Source: Bacillota bacterium (GTDB lineage Bacteria > Bacillota > Clostridia > Christensenellales > UBA3700). From it: a stretch of 40,634 nt of DNA. The position numbers and the translations under genes are program-made. The DNA lies in contig JAEWXG010000007.1 in NCBI GenBank assembly GCA_023396095.1, positions 1 to 40,634 on the forward strand, read 5' to 3'. Below the pieces are notes generated by a model that was not told the DNA's origin, searched no databases, and saw only the letters and a program-made list of their open reading frames with translations. This document shows, piece after piece, positions 7,668 through 16,626 of this stretch (within the stretch, counting starts at the first letter, position 1; each line of letters begins with the position of its first letter).

Positions 7668-9266
7668 ATGGTGAGCAATCAAGAAATGTTTCTAATTGCT
7701 AACCTTAGTGGTGGAATAGTCGCACTTATCTCGATAATATGTATACTTGTAGGTGTTGCAATCGGAGTGGTTGTGGCAAAGTTAATTATAAATAAAAAAA
7801 TTGGCGAAACAAAAGAACATGTTAAAGGAATGTTGGACAATGCTCAAAAAGAAGCAGAAAGACTAAGGAAAGAAGCATTATTAGAAGTTAAAGAAGAAAA
7901 AACAAAATTAATAGAAAATTTTAACGAACAGGAAAAACAATTACGTTTTGAACTCCAAAAGCAAGAACAACGCTTAAACAATAAGGAAGAAATGCTAACA
8001 AGAAAAGAACAAAGCCTTGATGCAAAAACAGATAATGTTGAGCGTATTAAAGCAAGATTGGATGAAAAAGAAAACAATTTAAATATTTTAGAAGATCAGC
8101 TAAATGAATCAAAAGCGCAAATTGATGTGCAAATTCAAAATGTAGCTAAAATGTCTCAAGAAGAAGCCAAGCAGCTTTTAATTGAGCAAATGAAAGATGA
8201 TGCTAAAAAAGAAGCTGTACAAGAAATAAAAGAAATTGAACAAAAAACAAAAGATGAAGCAGTTAAAATAGCAAGAGAAATTGTCTCGCAAGCAGTTCAG
8301 AGATGTGCTGTTGAGCAGACTGCTGATATTACTACATCCGTTGTTGAATTACCAAATGATGAGATGAAAGGTCGATTAATCGGTAGATCTGGAAGAAACA
8401 TTAAAACAATTGAAAATTCAACAGGTGTTGATGTAATAATTGATGATACTCCGGATGTTATTACATTATCTTGTTTTGAACCAATTAGAAGAGAAGTTGC
8501 AAGACGTGCTATTGAAAAATTAATGCTTGATGGAAGAATTCATCCTTCAAAAATCGAAGAAACGGTTCAAAAAATTCGTAAGGAAGTTGAAGCCGATATG
8601 AAAAAGGCTGGAGAAGATGCTGTATTTGACGCAGGGATCTTTGGCATGCATCCTGAATTAATTAAGATTGTTGGTAGAATGAAATATAGAACTAGTTATG
8701 GACAGAATATGCTAACACATGCTTTAGAGGTATCGTATATTGCTGGAATTATTGCTAGTGAATTAAAGGCAGATATAAAAATTGCAAGAAGAGGAGCGTT
8801 TTTACATGATATCGGTAAAGCGTTGGATCATGAAATCGCTGGTACGCACGTACAAATAGGTGTTGATATTGCTAAGAAATATGGTGAAAGCAGAGAAGTT
8901 ATTCATTGTATTGAAGCACATCATAATGATGTTGAAATTCAAACGATAGAGGCTTTAATTGTGCAAGCTGCAGATGCTATATCTGGAGCAAGGCCTGGAG
9001 CTAGACGTGAACAGCTTGAAAACTATGTAAAGCGTTTAGAAAAATTAGAAGAAATTGCAAAATCATTTAAAGGGGTTGAGCAATCGTATGCAATCCAAGC
9101 AGGAAGAGAAATTAGAGTTGCAGTAAAACCTGAGCAAGTTACAGATGAGCAAGCAGTATTCTTAGCCAAAGAAATAGCTCAAAAGATTGAAAATGAACTT
9201 GAATATCCAGGGCAAATTAAAGTTAATGTTTTGAGAGAGTTAAGAGTTGTACAGTACGCAAAATAA
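7668..9266 (+). CDS. rny: Ribonuclease Y
   Basis: The membrane-anchored endoribonuclease that starts mRNA turnover in many Bacillota. One N-terminal membrane helix (about residues 10-38) is followed by a long Lys/Glu/Gln coiled coil (about 45-200). A KH RNA-binding domain follows near 228-290 with the GRLIGRSGRNIK loop. An HD phosphohydrolase domain carries the metal-binding H380-D381 in LHDIGKALDHE, with an upstream conserved His in the THALEVS segment. The C-terminal RNase Y-specific region ends in VLRELRVVQYAK. Length (532) is close to B. subtilis RNase Y (520). CGGAGG (7657-7662) precedes the ATG. It has its own promoter and ends at a hairpin terminator, so it can be a single-gene unit downstream of recA. 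Confidence 0.97.
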   Translation: MVSNQEMFLIANLSGGIVALISIICILVGVAIGVVVAKLIINKKIGETKEHVKGMLDNAQKEAERLRKEALLEVKEEKTKLIENFNEQEKQLRFELQKQEQRLNNKEEMLTRKEQSLDAKTDNVERIKARLDEKENNLNILEDQLNESKAQIDVQIQNVAKMSQEEAKQLLIEQMKDDAKKEAVQEIKEIEQKTKDEAVKIAREIVSQAVQRCAVEQTADITTSVVELPNDEMKGRLIGRSGRNIKTIENSTGVDVIIDDTPDVITLSCFEPIRREVARRAIEKLMLDGRIHPSKIEETVQKIRKEVEADMKKAGEDAVFDAGIFGMHPELIKIVGRMKYRTSYGQNMLTHALEVSYIAGIIASELKADIKIARRGAFLHDIGKALDHEIAGTHVQIGVDIAKKYGESREVIHCIEAHHNDVEIQTIEALIVQAADAISGARPGARREQLENYVKRLEKLEEIAKSFKGVEQSYAIQAGREIRVAVKPEQVTDEQAVFLAKEIAQKIENELEYPGQIKVNVLRELRVVQYAK

Positions 9267-9276
9267 AGGATATTTT

Positions 9277-9305
9277 AAAATAGGCTTTGAAAGCCTATTT
9301 TTATT
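9277..9305 (+). terminator. Rho-independent terminator after rny
   Basis: Arms AAAATAGGCTTT (9277-9288) and AAAGCCTATTTT (9290-9301) are perfectly complementary with one base between, so the real loop is about 5-7 bases. The 3' arm leads straight into a T-run, 11 bases after the rny stop. Confidence 0.88.
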
Positions 9306-9377
9306 ATATCATTAGCAATTGAGGTATATTTGAGTTAATATTTTATATTGTAGACTATTAAGTGTGTGAGGTGAAAG

Positions 9378-10808
9378 ATGCACGATATTTATGAAAATCC
9401 ATTATCAACAAGATATGCTAGTCGTGAAATGTTAGAGTTGTTTTCAGATGATAAGAAATTTAAAACTTGGCGTAAGTTATGGCTTACATTGGCAAGTTGT
9501 GAAAAGGAATTAGGATTAAATATTACTGAAGAGCAAATTAAAGACTTAGAAGATAATTTAGAAAATATTGATTATGATAAAGTAAAAGAGTATGAATTAA
9601 AATTAAGACACGATGTAATGTCGCATGTGCACGCTTATGGAGATGTTGCCAAAAGTGCAATGCCGATAATTCATTTAGGCGCCACATCTTGTTTTGTAAC
9701 AGATAATACAGACTTAATTATTTACAAGGAAGCACTTAATATAATTAAACAAAGAGTTTTACTTGTAATAAAGAATTTGAAAGATTTTGCTCTTAAATAT
9801 AAAAATCTTCCAACATTAGGATTTACACATATGCAACCTGCACAACTTGTGACTGTGGGTAAGAGAGCAACATTATGGATAAATGAGTTGTTAATTGATT
9901 TAGACAGTATTAATCATATTATTGATACAATTCCATTTAGAAGTACAAAAGGAACGACAGGTACGCAAGCAACATTTTTAGAATTATTTGAAGGCAATCA
10001 TGAAAAAGTTAAACAACTTGAAAAAATGGTTGCAGAAAAAATGGGATTCAAAGATAAGATTTTACCTGTGAGTGGTCAAACATATACAAGAAAATATGAT
10101 TATAACATTTTGTCGGTTTTATCTGAGGTAGCACAAAGTGCTTATAAGGCTGGAAATGATATTAGAATATTACAAAGTTTAAAGGAAATAGAAGAACCGT
10201 TTGAAAAAACTCAAATTGGATCATCTGCTATGGCATATAAAAGAAATCCAATGAGAAGTGAAAGAATGTGTTCTTTGGCACGTTTTGTTATTTCTGCACC
10301 AATAAATGCCGCTGTGACATCATCTACGCAGTGGTTTGAAAGAACCCTTGATGATAGTGCAAATAAGCGCATAGTACTATCTGAAGCATTTTTAGCGCTA
10401 GATGCAGTATTATTAATTTATGCAAATATTACTTCCAATCTTGTTGTTTATCAAAATATGATTAAAAAACATGTTATGGACGAGCTTCCTTTTATGGCTA
10501 CAGAAATAATTTTAATGGAGTGTGTAAAAGCTGGAGGAGATAGACAGGAGTTGCACGAAAGAATTAGAGTTTTATCTATGGAAGCAGCAAAAGAGGTTAA
10601 AGAATACGGAAGAATGAATGATTTAGTAGAAAGAATACTTAAAGATGATAGTTTTAAGGCAATTCATTCCAAACTTAATGATATACTTAATCCAAAAAAC
10701 TTTATAGGTAGAGCTGATAAGCAGGTTGATGAGTTTATTTGTCAATATGTTGATCCTGTTTTGAAGGACTTGGATAAAAAGTTAAAAACGGAGACTTTAA
10801 AAGTATAA
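9378..10808 (+). CDS. purB: Adenylosuccinate lyase
   Basis: Catalyses two fumarate-releasing steps: SAICAR to AICAR in purine synthesis and adenylosuccinate to AMP. The fumarase/aspartase-superfamily signature GSSAMAYKRNP is at residues 281-291, with the catalytic serine in that loop. The catalytic-histidine region FTHMQPAQ has H151. GATSCFVTDN near residue 100 is the substrate-binding segment. Length 476 and the KRNPMRSER continuation resemble the longer PurB subtype also found in eukaryotes, rather than the ~430-residue B. subtilis form. GTGAGGTG precedes the ATG. No other purine gene is nearby, and it is bounded by terminators on both sides, so it is a single-gene unit. Confidence 0.95.
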   Translation: MHDIYENPLSTRYASREMLELFSDDKKFKTWRKLWLTLASCEKELGLNITEEQIKDLEDNLENIDYDKVKEYELKLRHDVMSHVHAYGDVAKSAMPIIHLGATSCFVTDNTDLIIYKEALNIIKQRVLLVIKNLKDFALKYKNLPTLGFTHMQPAQLVTVGKRATLWINELLIDLDSINHIIDTIPFRSTKGTTGTQATFLELFEGNHEKVKQLEKMVAEKMGFKDKILPVSGQTYTRKYDYNILSVLSEVAQSAYKAGNDIRILQSLKEIEEPFEKTQIGSSAMAYKRNPMRSERMCSLARFVISAPINAAVTSSTQWFERTLDDSANKRIVLSEAFLALDAVLLIYANITSNLVVYQNMIKKHVMDELPFMATEIILMECVKAGGDRQELHERIRVLSMEAAKEVKEYGRMNDLVERILKDDSFKAIHSKLNDILNPKNFIGRADKQVDEFICQYVDPVLKDLDKKLKTETLKV

Positions 10809-10824
10809 AAATTCTAAGATAAAT

Positions 10825-10866
10825 AAAAAATGCTGCTAGAAAGTTTCTAACAGCATTTTTTTATTA
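10825..10866. terminator. Two-way terminator between purB and the leftward gene pair
   Basis: A 16-base stem with one C-A mismatch (AAAATGCTGCTAGAAA against TTTCTAACAGCATTTT), flanked by A-runs on one side and T-runs on the other. It can end purB on the plus strand and the leftward membrane-protein transcript on the minus strand. Confidence 0.85.
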
Positions 10867-10875
10867 TCTAAGGAG

Positions 10876-10986
10876 CTATGCTAAAAAAGTTAATCCACTT
10901 TTGAGAGCAAAAAATAGTGTAACAGAAATAATACCAAATACAATATAAAAATAAATTCTTAATTTAAACAAAAATTTTTTTTTCAT
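10876..10986 (-). CDS. 36-residue single-helix membrane peptide
   Basis: A short frame beginning ATG at 10986 encodes MKKKFLFKLRIYFYIVFGII and ends at TAG (10878-10876). It has a basic start (KKK..K.R) and one hydrophobic helix at about residues 11-28, the layout of a small inner-membrane peptide with the N-terminus inside. Its Shine-Dalgarno is the AGG AGA pair of Arg codons that ends the preceding 677-residue gene, whose TAA lies only 5 bases before this ATG. Translation is thus very likely coupled. It stops just before the shared terminator. I recognise no family. A role as partner or regulator of the larger membrane protein is inferred from position only. Confidence 0.6.
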   Translation of the reverse strand: MKKKFLFKLRIYFYIVFGIISVTLFFALKSGLTFLA

Positions 10987-10991
10987 AATAA

Positions 10992-13025
10992 TTATCTCCT
11001 AGAAACTTTTTTAACAACACCAGTAGAACTTTTTGACATATTTGGTTTTGTAGAAGGAGTGGCTGTATTTTCTACTTGGTTTTGATTATTCTCATTGTTA
11101 TTTAATGCTGCAATTAAGTCATACGAGAAGGCAGTTGTTAGCTGGTCTGTTGCGCGTTTATCATATAATATACTTACAGCAAAGTTGTTTTGTATTTGGA
11201 AATACATTTCCTTATTATAATTTTCAAGTTTTAATTTTAAAGACTTATCTTCAAGTAATGTAGTTAGTGGATTAGTATTTTCAATATTTTTAACTATAAC
11301 TGCAAATTTGTCATAAACAGTTAATTCAGCATATAGTTTTATATTTGTCACGATTTGATCCAAATCGACCAATTTATCTAATGGAGTATCAGTTCTAACA
11401 AAATCGGATTTAATTTGTTGCATTTTTGAAATACGATATGATTCTTGAATTAACCATTTTAGAACATTCATTGGTAAGTTTCTTAAATTATTAATCATAT
11501 ACCAATATGGACCAGAAGGGAAGTTTGAATCTTCTAATGCCATAAATACCATATTTAATTTATGAGCAGCGTCAGGATATGTCTTAAATGAAATTTTATA
11601 TCCATTGTTAACATCTTCTCTAACAATAGCTACAGTCTTTGTTTTATATTTATAAGTCCAATTGATTTTTCCAGCTTTTTTGATGCAAGAAATTTCTGGC
11701 AAGTTATTTAAGAATGTAATAATTTCTGTTAAGTCAAGGGACTTATCTTTGGTTCTAGAAGTTGTTAATAATTGGTCAAAATCGGAATTGCCAATCATAT
11801 TTACGCGAATTATATCCATATCGCTAGCGCCAATTTCTTGTAAAGTCGCAATTGTTTCAGGGAATTTGGCAACTCTTTGATATACTTCATTTCCAGAAGA
11901 AGCAACAATAGTATAGTAGTTAGTGTTTTGGATTTCACTAACTCCATCAGGTAATCTTAGTAACTCAAAATTGCCTTGTTTCATATTTTGTATATGATTG
12001 ACTGAGTTTAATAAATAGTCATCAACTTCATTAGCAACGACTTTTTTAGCTGTTTTATCTTTATCTTTTTCAACTGTAACTTCTGCAACGCTTTCAAGTG
12101 TTTTAGAAAGAGATTTAATATAAAGTTTGTTAGGGAATAATACAAAATATGCAATTATTCCAACAATTGTTAAAAGAATAAGAGGAAAAACAATAATATA
12201 TAAGTACGAGGAAGTACTTAAGAAGAATGTTAGTATTGCTGTTGATTTAAAAATGTTCGCATATTTTCCAATGATTGCATTTTTAGTGGTAGTTTGTCCA
12301 TTTGTAAAGGTAATTAAATCATTTGAAATTGTAGATATTTTGCCGATATCATTTTTAAGCACATGAGTTTTGTCGCTTGAAAATCCTTTTTTGAATGCAA
12401 CAATATCACCAATTTTATAGTTTGATTGCTTAATAAATTGCATATATTGATATTTATCTAACTGAGTTTTACTTATCCCAGTTTGTTCTGCATTTTCTTT
12501 GAAATCATTATCATATCTAATCAAACTATATTTGCCAAAAGTAGGAATTCCATTATTTTTTGCGGTCATTCCAACAAAAGAGAGCATTAGTGCAGTGCAA
12601 ATTAAAATGAATATGAAAGCTGAATCTAAAAGTCCTTTTGAAATTGAAATACGCTTTGCTTCAATTTCTTCATTTGAAATGTTTGATTGACTTTCTCCTT
12701 TTTCATTTTTTTGACCATCTGATAAAGCGTTAGTTTTATCAGATTTTTTCTTGCTTTTAGTTTCGTTAGAACCTTTAGTTTTAGCAGTTACAGTTGAATC
12801 ATTTGCGCTAGATAATACTTCATCATTAGTAGTAAACTCAACATTGTTTTTAGCAGTATCAACATCTACGTTTGTAGTAGGTTCTTCTGCAATTATTTCT
12901 TGAGAAGATATTTCATCTGATGCAACTTCTGTATCTAATAATGGTTGTGACTCAATAACGTTCAGATCAACATCTTGAGTTACTTCAATTTTAGGTTCTT
13001 GTACGGTCTTTTTCTTATTTGCCAT
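10992..13025 (-). CDS. Membrane protein with a degenerate SipW-type signal-peptidase-like domain
   Basis: A 677-residue protein counted from MANKKKTVQE. This start is chosen because AGAGGT precedes it, and the longer alternative (13064) would place its first codons in the promoter. Residues 1-125 are acidic and low-complexity. A membrane helix (about 133-152) is followed by an outside region (155-265) and a second helix (about 273-296). The region resembles archaeal/SipW-type signal peptidase: YKIGDIVAFKKG (G206-D207), T220-H221, IIGKYANIF and a final hydrophobic segment. The catalytic SGSM motif is absent, GIPTFGKYSLI standing in its place, so activity is unlikely. The ~380-residue C-terminal cytoplasmic part is unrecognised. 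It is divergent from the pilus operon, so a link to pilus biogenesis is possible but unproven. Confidence 0.6.
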   Translation of the reverse strand: MANKKKTVQEPKIEVTQDVDLNVIESQPLLDTEVASDEISSQEIIAEEPTTNVDVDTAKNNVEFTTNDEVLSSANDSTVTAKTKGSNETKSKKKSDKTNALSDGQKNEKGESQSNISNEEIEAKRISISKGLLDSAFIFILICTALMLSFVGMTAKNNGIPTFGKYSLIRYDNDFKENAEQTGISKTQLDKYQYMQFIKQSNYKIGDIVAFKKGFSSDKTHVLKNDIGKISTISNDLITFTNGQTTTKNAIIGKYANIFKSTAILTFFLSTSSYLYIIVFPLILLTIVGIIAYFVLFPNKLYIKSLSKTLESVAEVTVEKDKDKTAKKVVANEVDDYLLNSVNHIQNMKQGNFELLRLPDGVSEIQNTNYYTIVASSGNEVYQRVAKFPETIATLQEIGASDMDIIRVNMIGNSDFDQLLTTSRTKDKSLDLTEIITFLNNLPEISCIKKAGKINWTYKYKTKTVAIVREDVNNGYKISFKTYPDAAHKLNMVFMALEDSNFPSGPYWYMINNLRNLPMNVLKWLIQESYRISKMQQIKSDFVRTDTPLDKLVDLDQIVTNIKLYAELTVYDKFAVIVKNIENTNPLTTLLEDKSLKLKLENYNKEMYFQIQNNFAVSILYDKRATDQLTTAFSYDLIAALNNNENNQNQVENTATPSTKPNMSKSSTGVVKKVSRR

Positions 13026-13053
13026 ATTTACCTCTATACTATTTGTTAAATAC

Positions 13054-13082
13054 ATTATAATCAAAGATTAAATAGTTATCAA
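13054..13082 (-). promoter_or_regulatory. Promoter of the leftward membrane-protein pair
   Basis: Reading leftward: -35 TTGATA (13082-13077), a 17-base spacer and a perfect -10 TATAAT (13059-13054). The predicted transcription start is near 13047, about 20 bases before the chosen ATG at 13025. This supports the shorter start. Confidence 0.75.
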
Positions 13083-13441
13083 GTCAAGAATGAATTTTGT
13101 GTTTTTGCCCGTAAATTTATATTTTTGCCCGCAAAAAATATTTTTCAATATTGAGTTGAATAGTAAAAACAAGATTGTGCGTAATTAAAATGATGTTGGC
13201 AAAAGTTAATGCTAATTTGTTTTTTTTGCGCATATAAAGTGATAATCTATATGCAATTAAACTTTAATTTTAGCAAAGGCGTCATATATCAAAAATAATG
13301 ATACATATACGCATTATTCAATTATAGTATGATTATTTTGATATTGCATAGTTTAATGACTTGATTTATAACAATCAATGTTATTAACAATTTTTATGTT
13401 GGGGAGATTTTACTACAATAATAAATATTAATGATTAGATA
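13083..13441. other. AT-rich intergenic region between the divergent membrane-protein and pilus promoters
   Basis: About 360 bases with no supported gene. It holds the two GCCC-containing direct repeats at 13102-13131. There is also an imperfect dyad around 13281-13314 (GCGT...ATCA against TGAT...ACGC). A GGGGAG tract at 13400-13405 has no usable start codon behind it. The length and the absence of coding sequence suggest a regulatory region for both divergent operons. Confidence 0.5.
13102..13131. repeat. Two direct repeats of TTTTTGCCCG, 20 bases apart
   Basis: Identical copies lie at 13102-13111 and 13122-13131, so their period is exactly 20 bases, about two helical turns. Their GCCCG cores stand out in very AT-rich DNA. 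They sit roughly 55-85 bases upstream of the predicted start of the leftward transcript, where an activator could bind. Confidence 0.55.
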
Positions 13442-13470
13442 TCGACACACATTTTAAAAAATGCTAAAAT
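13442..13470 (+). promoter_or_regulatory. Promoter of the pilus assembly operon
   Basis: A -35 TCGACA (13442-13447), a 17-base spacer and an extended -10, TGC-TAAAAT (13463-13470). The GAGGAG ribosome site of pilC is at 13491-13496. No further terminator is seen until after the major pilin, so this promoter could serve the ~17 kb from pilC to pilB. Confidence 0.6.
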
Positions 13471-13506
13471 ATCATTAAAGAATTATGGTAGAGGAGATTT
13501 TTATTT

Positions 13507-14700
13507 GTGCTTAAATATTCATATAAAGCAATTACTTCAGCAGGAGTAAACAAAAGTGGGACATTTTTTGCAGAAAATAATACTGCTTTGGTTAATGCGC
13601 TTAAAAGCCAAGGTTTGAGTGTTTATTCTTACCGAATAATCAGCAAGCAAAAAGTTAAAAAAGCAAAAAAATTAAATACGGCGGATTTAATTGCTTTTTC
13701 AACTCAGTTATCTCAAATGCTTGTTGCAGGATTGTCTCTTGGAACTTCACTTCAAATGCTTTATGAAAAAACTGAAAACAAAAAGAAAAACTTGAAAATG
13801 GTTTTTGCTAAATTGTTTGAATCCGTTCAAAAAGGTCAATCATTATCGGAATCTATGGAAGAAATGGAAGATGTTTTTCCGGCGCTATACTTAAGTATGG
13901 TTAAGTCAGGTCAATTATCTGGTAAATTGGATGAAACATTAGTGCAACTTGCCGATCACTATGATAAACAGAAAAAACAGCAAAACTTAATTAAAGGGGC
14001 AATGAGTTACCCAATTATTTTGGCGGTTGTTTGTGTTCTTGTTGTAGGTGTATTAACAACAACTGTTTTGCCGAAAATGGTAGAGACGTTACCAGAAGGA
14101 ACAGCGGTTCCTCTCCCTACAAAAATTTTAATAGGAGTAAAAGATTTTATTTTACAAAAATGGCACATTACTTTGATTTCAATCGTTTTTATAGTATTTA
14201 TGTCTAAATTTTTGAAGAAAGTTCCTAAAGTTCAGGAAGTGAAAGGTAAGTTTTTAGTAAATGCACCTAAGATTGGAAGATTAAATAAAATGAGATACAC
14301 AGCATCATTTGCTTCATCGTTATCTACACTTTATGCGGTAGGAGTTAATTTGTTAGATGCTATACAAATGGCTGGGGAAGTAACAACTAACTTACATATT
14401 AGAAAGGAAGTAATGCGTGCGAGTATCGATATTAGAAAAGGTAAAGCAATATCAGAGTCATTCTCTACAATTAGTTCTTTCGATCCTATGTTAACAACGA
14501 TGATGTATGTTGGTGAGCAATCTGGATCTTTGGGAGATATTTTAAAGAAAACTTCTGATTATTTTGATGAAGAGGCAACTACTGCGGTTAAAGGATTAAC
14601 AGCAATGTTACAACCTGCGATGTTACTTATTATGTCAATTGTTGTAGGTTTTGTATTAATCGGCGTAATGATGCCAATGTTTGCAATGTATAAAGGGTAA
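13507..14700 (+). CDS. pilC: Type IV pilus inner-membrane platform protein PilC
   Basis: The polytopic platform that couples the PilB motor to pilin insertion. It has the usual two T2SSF (GspF) halves, roughly residues 60-190 and 260-390, each with the family's alpha-helical cytoplasmic bundle. GSSLG-like and VKSGQLSGKLDE in the first half match GEQSGSLGDILKKT in the second. Membrane segments are at about 166-187, 219-236 and 366-392. Length (397) is normal. Translation starts at GTG, supported by GAGGAG 10 bases upstream and by the MLKYSYKAI start that matches the family (M-x-K/x-Y-x-Y-K-A). It is the first gene of the operon. Confidence 0.93.
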   Translation: MLKYSYKAITSAGVNKSGTFFAENNTALVNALKSQGLSVYSYRIISKQKVKKAKKLNTADLIAFSTQLSQMLVAGLSLGTSLQMLYEKTENKKKNLKMVFAKLFESVQKGQSLSESMEEMEDVFPALYLSMVKSGQLSGKLDETLVQLADHYDKQKKQQNLIKGAMSYPIILAVVCVLVVGVLTTTVLPKMVETLPEGTAVPLPTKILIGVKDFILQKWHITLISIVFIVFMSKFLKKVPKVQEVKGKFLVNAPKIGRLNKMRYTASFASSLSTLYAVGVNLLDAIQMAGEVTTNLHIRKEVMRASIDIRKGKAISESFSTISSFDPMLTTMMYVGEQSGSLGDILKKTSDYFDEEATTAVKGLTAMLQPAMLLIMSIVVGFVLIGVMMPMFAMYKG

Positions 14701-14725
14701 TAATTTATAGAGGTATAAAATAGCG

Positions 14726-15784
14726 ATGTATGTAGTATATATAGGAAGTGATAAAATTAGAATAGTTGAGGCATCAACCAGTTTTGGTAAAGTTTTTGTA
14801 AAGAGTTTATTTAGTCAAATAACACCTAATGATTATTTGGATAATCCAACAGATAAAGCTTTTGCAGAACTTTCGAACGTTATTGCTGACGGACTAACTC
14901 AAATTAATGGAAAAGGAAAAACAGTAAGAGTTGTTTTGGAGAATGGAACTATTCCGTTTACTGAAAAAACAATTCCATCGTTGTCGCAAGACAAAACAAT
15001 AAAAATGGTAATTAATGATATTTTTAGCGATGAAAAATTAATAGCTCAAAATGTTGTAGATTACATTGAAATAGAAAGGTTTATTCAGGAAGAAAAAATT
15101 GAAAAATCTGATAAATTAGTTACCTTTTTAGGTAAGGCTCCAAAGAAAAAAGAGGAAATGAATGAGAAAACTGAAGAGCCTGATGATAAAAATGTTAAAG
15201 TTAAGAAAGTTAGAATGTCTAACATTTTCTTTACTTATGTGGCAAAAGACATTATTAAGCACCTTGAAAAGTTTTTTAAAGATTTAGGATATAAATTAAT
15301 GTCAATTGATATATATCAAAATGCAATGCGTAAATTAATTGGACAACAGATTGCACTAAAAAAGAGAAATCCTAACCTAGAAGATGGGGTAGTGTTGCCG
15401 GATAATATGGTAATTGTTGAATACAAAGATGATGCTATAACATTGTTCTTATTTAAAGATGGAAAAATGGGATACACATTTAGAAAAACATTGATGTCTT
15501 CTATGTCTAATCATTTTCAAAGTGAAAGATTGTATTTTATTGCTGAGTTAACACAAACTATATCTGAAGCTTTACAATTTTTTAGATCAAAAAATCCAGG
15601 ATTAGAATATGACGGGGTATATATTACTGGGGTTTTAAATAATTTTGATTCTTGGGGAGGAGAAGTTTCTGCAAAAATTACATATGACTTAAAACCTTTA
15701 GGACTTCATCCAATGTTTAGAAATGTTGATGAAATGGAATACAATGAGTTTTCTGGAGCACTTGCCGGATTTATAAGGAAATAA
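14726..15784 (+). CDS. pilM: Type IV pilus actin-like ATPase PilM
   Basis: A cytoplasmic actin/FtsA-fold protein that binds the PilN N-terminus and links it to the pilus platform. The start MYVVYIGSDKIRIVEA corresponds to the phosphate-1 nucleotide loop of the family (usually GIDIGsssIKvV), somewhat degenerate. A Lys/Glu-rich insert lies near residues 130-160. The C-terminal NEFSGALAGFIRK matches the typical end of PilM, where the last subdomain closes the nucleotide site. Identification rests partly on location between pilC and pilN. The AGAGGT ribosome site is 11 bases before the ATG, slightly far. It is divergent in sequence, so ATP binding should be treated as likely rather than shown. 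Confidence 0.8.
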   Translation: MYVVYIGSDKIRIVEASTSFGKVFVKSLFSQITPNDYLDNPTDKAFAELSNVIADGLTQINGKGKTVRVVLENGTIPFTEKTIPSLSQDKTIKMVINDIFSDEKLIAQNVVDYIEIERFIQEEKIEKSDKLVTFLGKAPKKKEEMNEKTEEPDDKNVKVKKVRMSNIFFTYVAKDIIKHLEKFFKDLGYKLMSIDIYQNAMRKLIGQQIALKKRNPNLEDGVVLPDNMVIVEYKDDAITLFLFKDGKMGYTFRKTLMSSMSNHFQSERLYFIAELTQTISEALQFFRSKNPGLEYDGVYITGVLNNFDSWGGEVSAKITYDLKPLGLHPMFRNVDEMEYNEFSGALAGFIRK

Positions 15785-15793
15785 GGAGAAATT

Positions 15794-16612
15794 ATGAGAA
15801 AAGATTTAAATTTGTTGAAGTTTAAAGATATTTCAGTTTCATCTACATCGAATCAAAAGATGGGTATGGCGTTATTGGCTATTATTGCAATTGCTATAAT
15901 AGGTTTAACTGGATTTATTTATGTAACTACATCCTCAAGTTTGAAAGAAGCTACTAAAAAAAGAGATCAGGCAAAGAAAGATGCAGATATTATGGTGATT
16001 AATAATGCGCAAAAAATTAAAATAGCCACACTTGAAATTGAAAAAGCAAAAGAGGAGAAGGAAAAATATGAAAGATTGCTAGCTCTTCTTGATGGATATG
16101 ATGCGAGTACAACAATTCATGAAAATGTTTTTCAATATTTTATGTGTAATCCTGAGTTAAAATATCAAGAGGCTCTTCAAGTTGAACAAGCGAGAAATAT
16201 ATTAAAAACAGATACTTCCGAAACAGTGGCGCCAACCAATAGTTTATATGAAAAATCAGTACTTTCTTTTAAGTTCTACGAGGAATTGATTGACAAATCT
16301 ACTAATGAATATGTGTTTACGATTAAATTTGAAATTGGCGGTATTTATTTCCAAGATGGCTTAGTGACACCAAAATCTATTGATAAAGATGCTCCAGATT
16401 TGGCATCAAACATATATAAAAAGTACTTAGAAAAGTTATTGCAAAAAAATGAAGAATATAATCTCAAGATTAATCAAGATTTAACTGTAATTGGTGGTGA
16501 TGATGGAGCATATGGTATTTTGTTAAATGTTGAGGTTAAAATGCCTGTGGATAAATACAAAGATTTTGTATCGTTATTTAATAATACAAGCAACACCAAT
16601 TTGGTACCTTAA
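15794..16612 (+). CDS. pilN: Type IV pilus assembly protein PilN
   Basis: A bitopic membrane protein of the alignment complex. It has a short cytoplasmic N-terminus (MRKDLNLLKF, the PilM-binding INLLP-like motif in degenerate form), one membrane helix (about residues 24-46) and a coiled coil (about 47-95). An extracytoplasmic domain of ~170 residues follows. The basic-LNLL start followed by a single helix and coiled coil is the PilN layout. At 272 residues it is longer than many PilN proteins (about 190). It starts 9 bases after pilM, with AAGGAG immediately upstream. Assignment depends on layout and on position between pilM and pilO. Confidence 0.78.
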   Translation: MRKDLNLLKFKDISVSSTSNQKMGMALLAIIAIAIIGLTGFIYVTTSSSLKEATKKRDQAKKDADIMVINNAQKIKIATLEIEKAKEEKEKYERLLALLDGYDASTTIHENVFQYFMCNPELKYQEALQVEQARNILKTDTSETVAPTNSLYEKSVLSFKFYEELIDKSTNEYVFTIKFEIGGIYFQDGLVTPKSIDKDAPDLASNIYKKYLEKLLQKNEEYNLKINQDLTVIGGDDGAYGILLNVEVKMPVDKYKDFVSLFNNTSNTNLVP

Positions 16613-16626
16613 AAGGAGTAGAATCT

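Noticed and set aside
221..9266. Mycoplasma-type code (TGA as Trp), suggested by the AT-rich sequence
   Set aside because: cinA ends in TGA at the expected family length, and conserved tryptophans use TGG.
13090..13191. A 32-codon rightward frame over the GCCCG repeats
   Set aside because: It has no ribosome site, no promoter in that direction and an unconvincing protein; the repeats explain the unusual bases.
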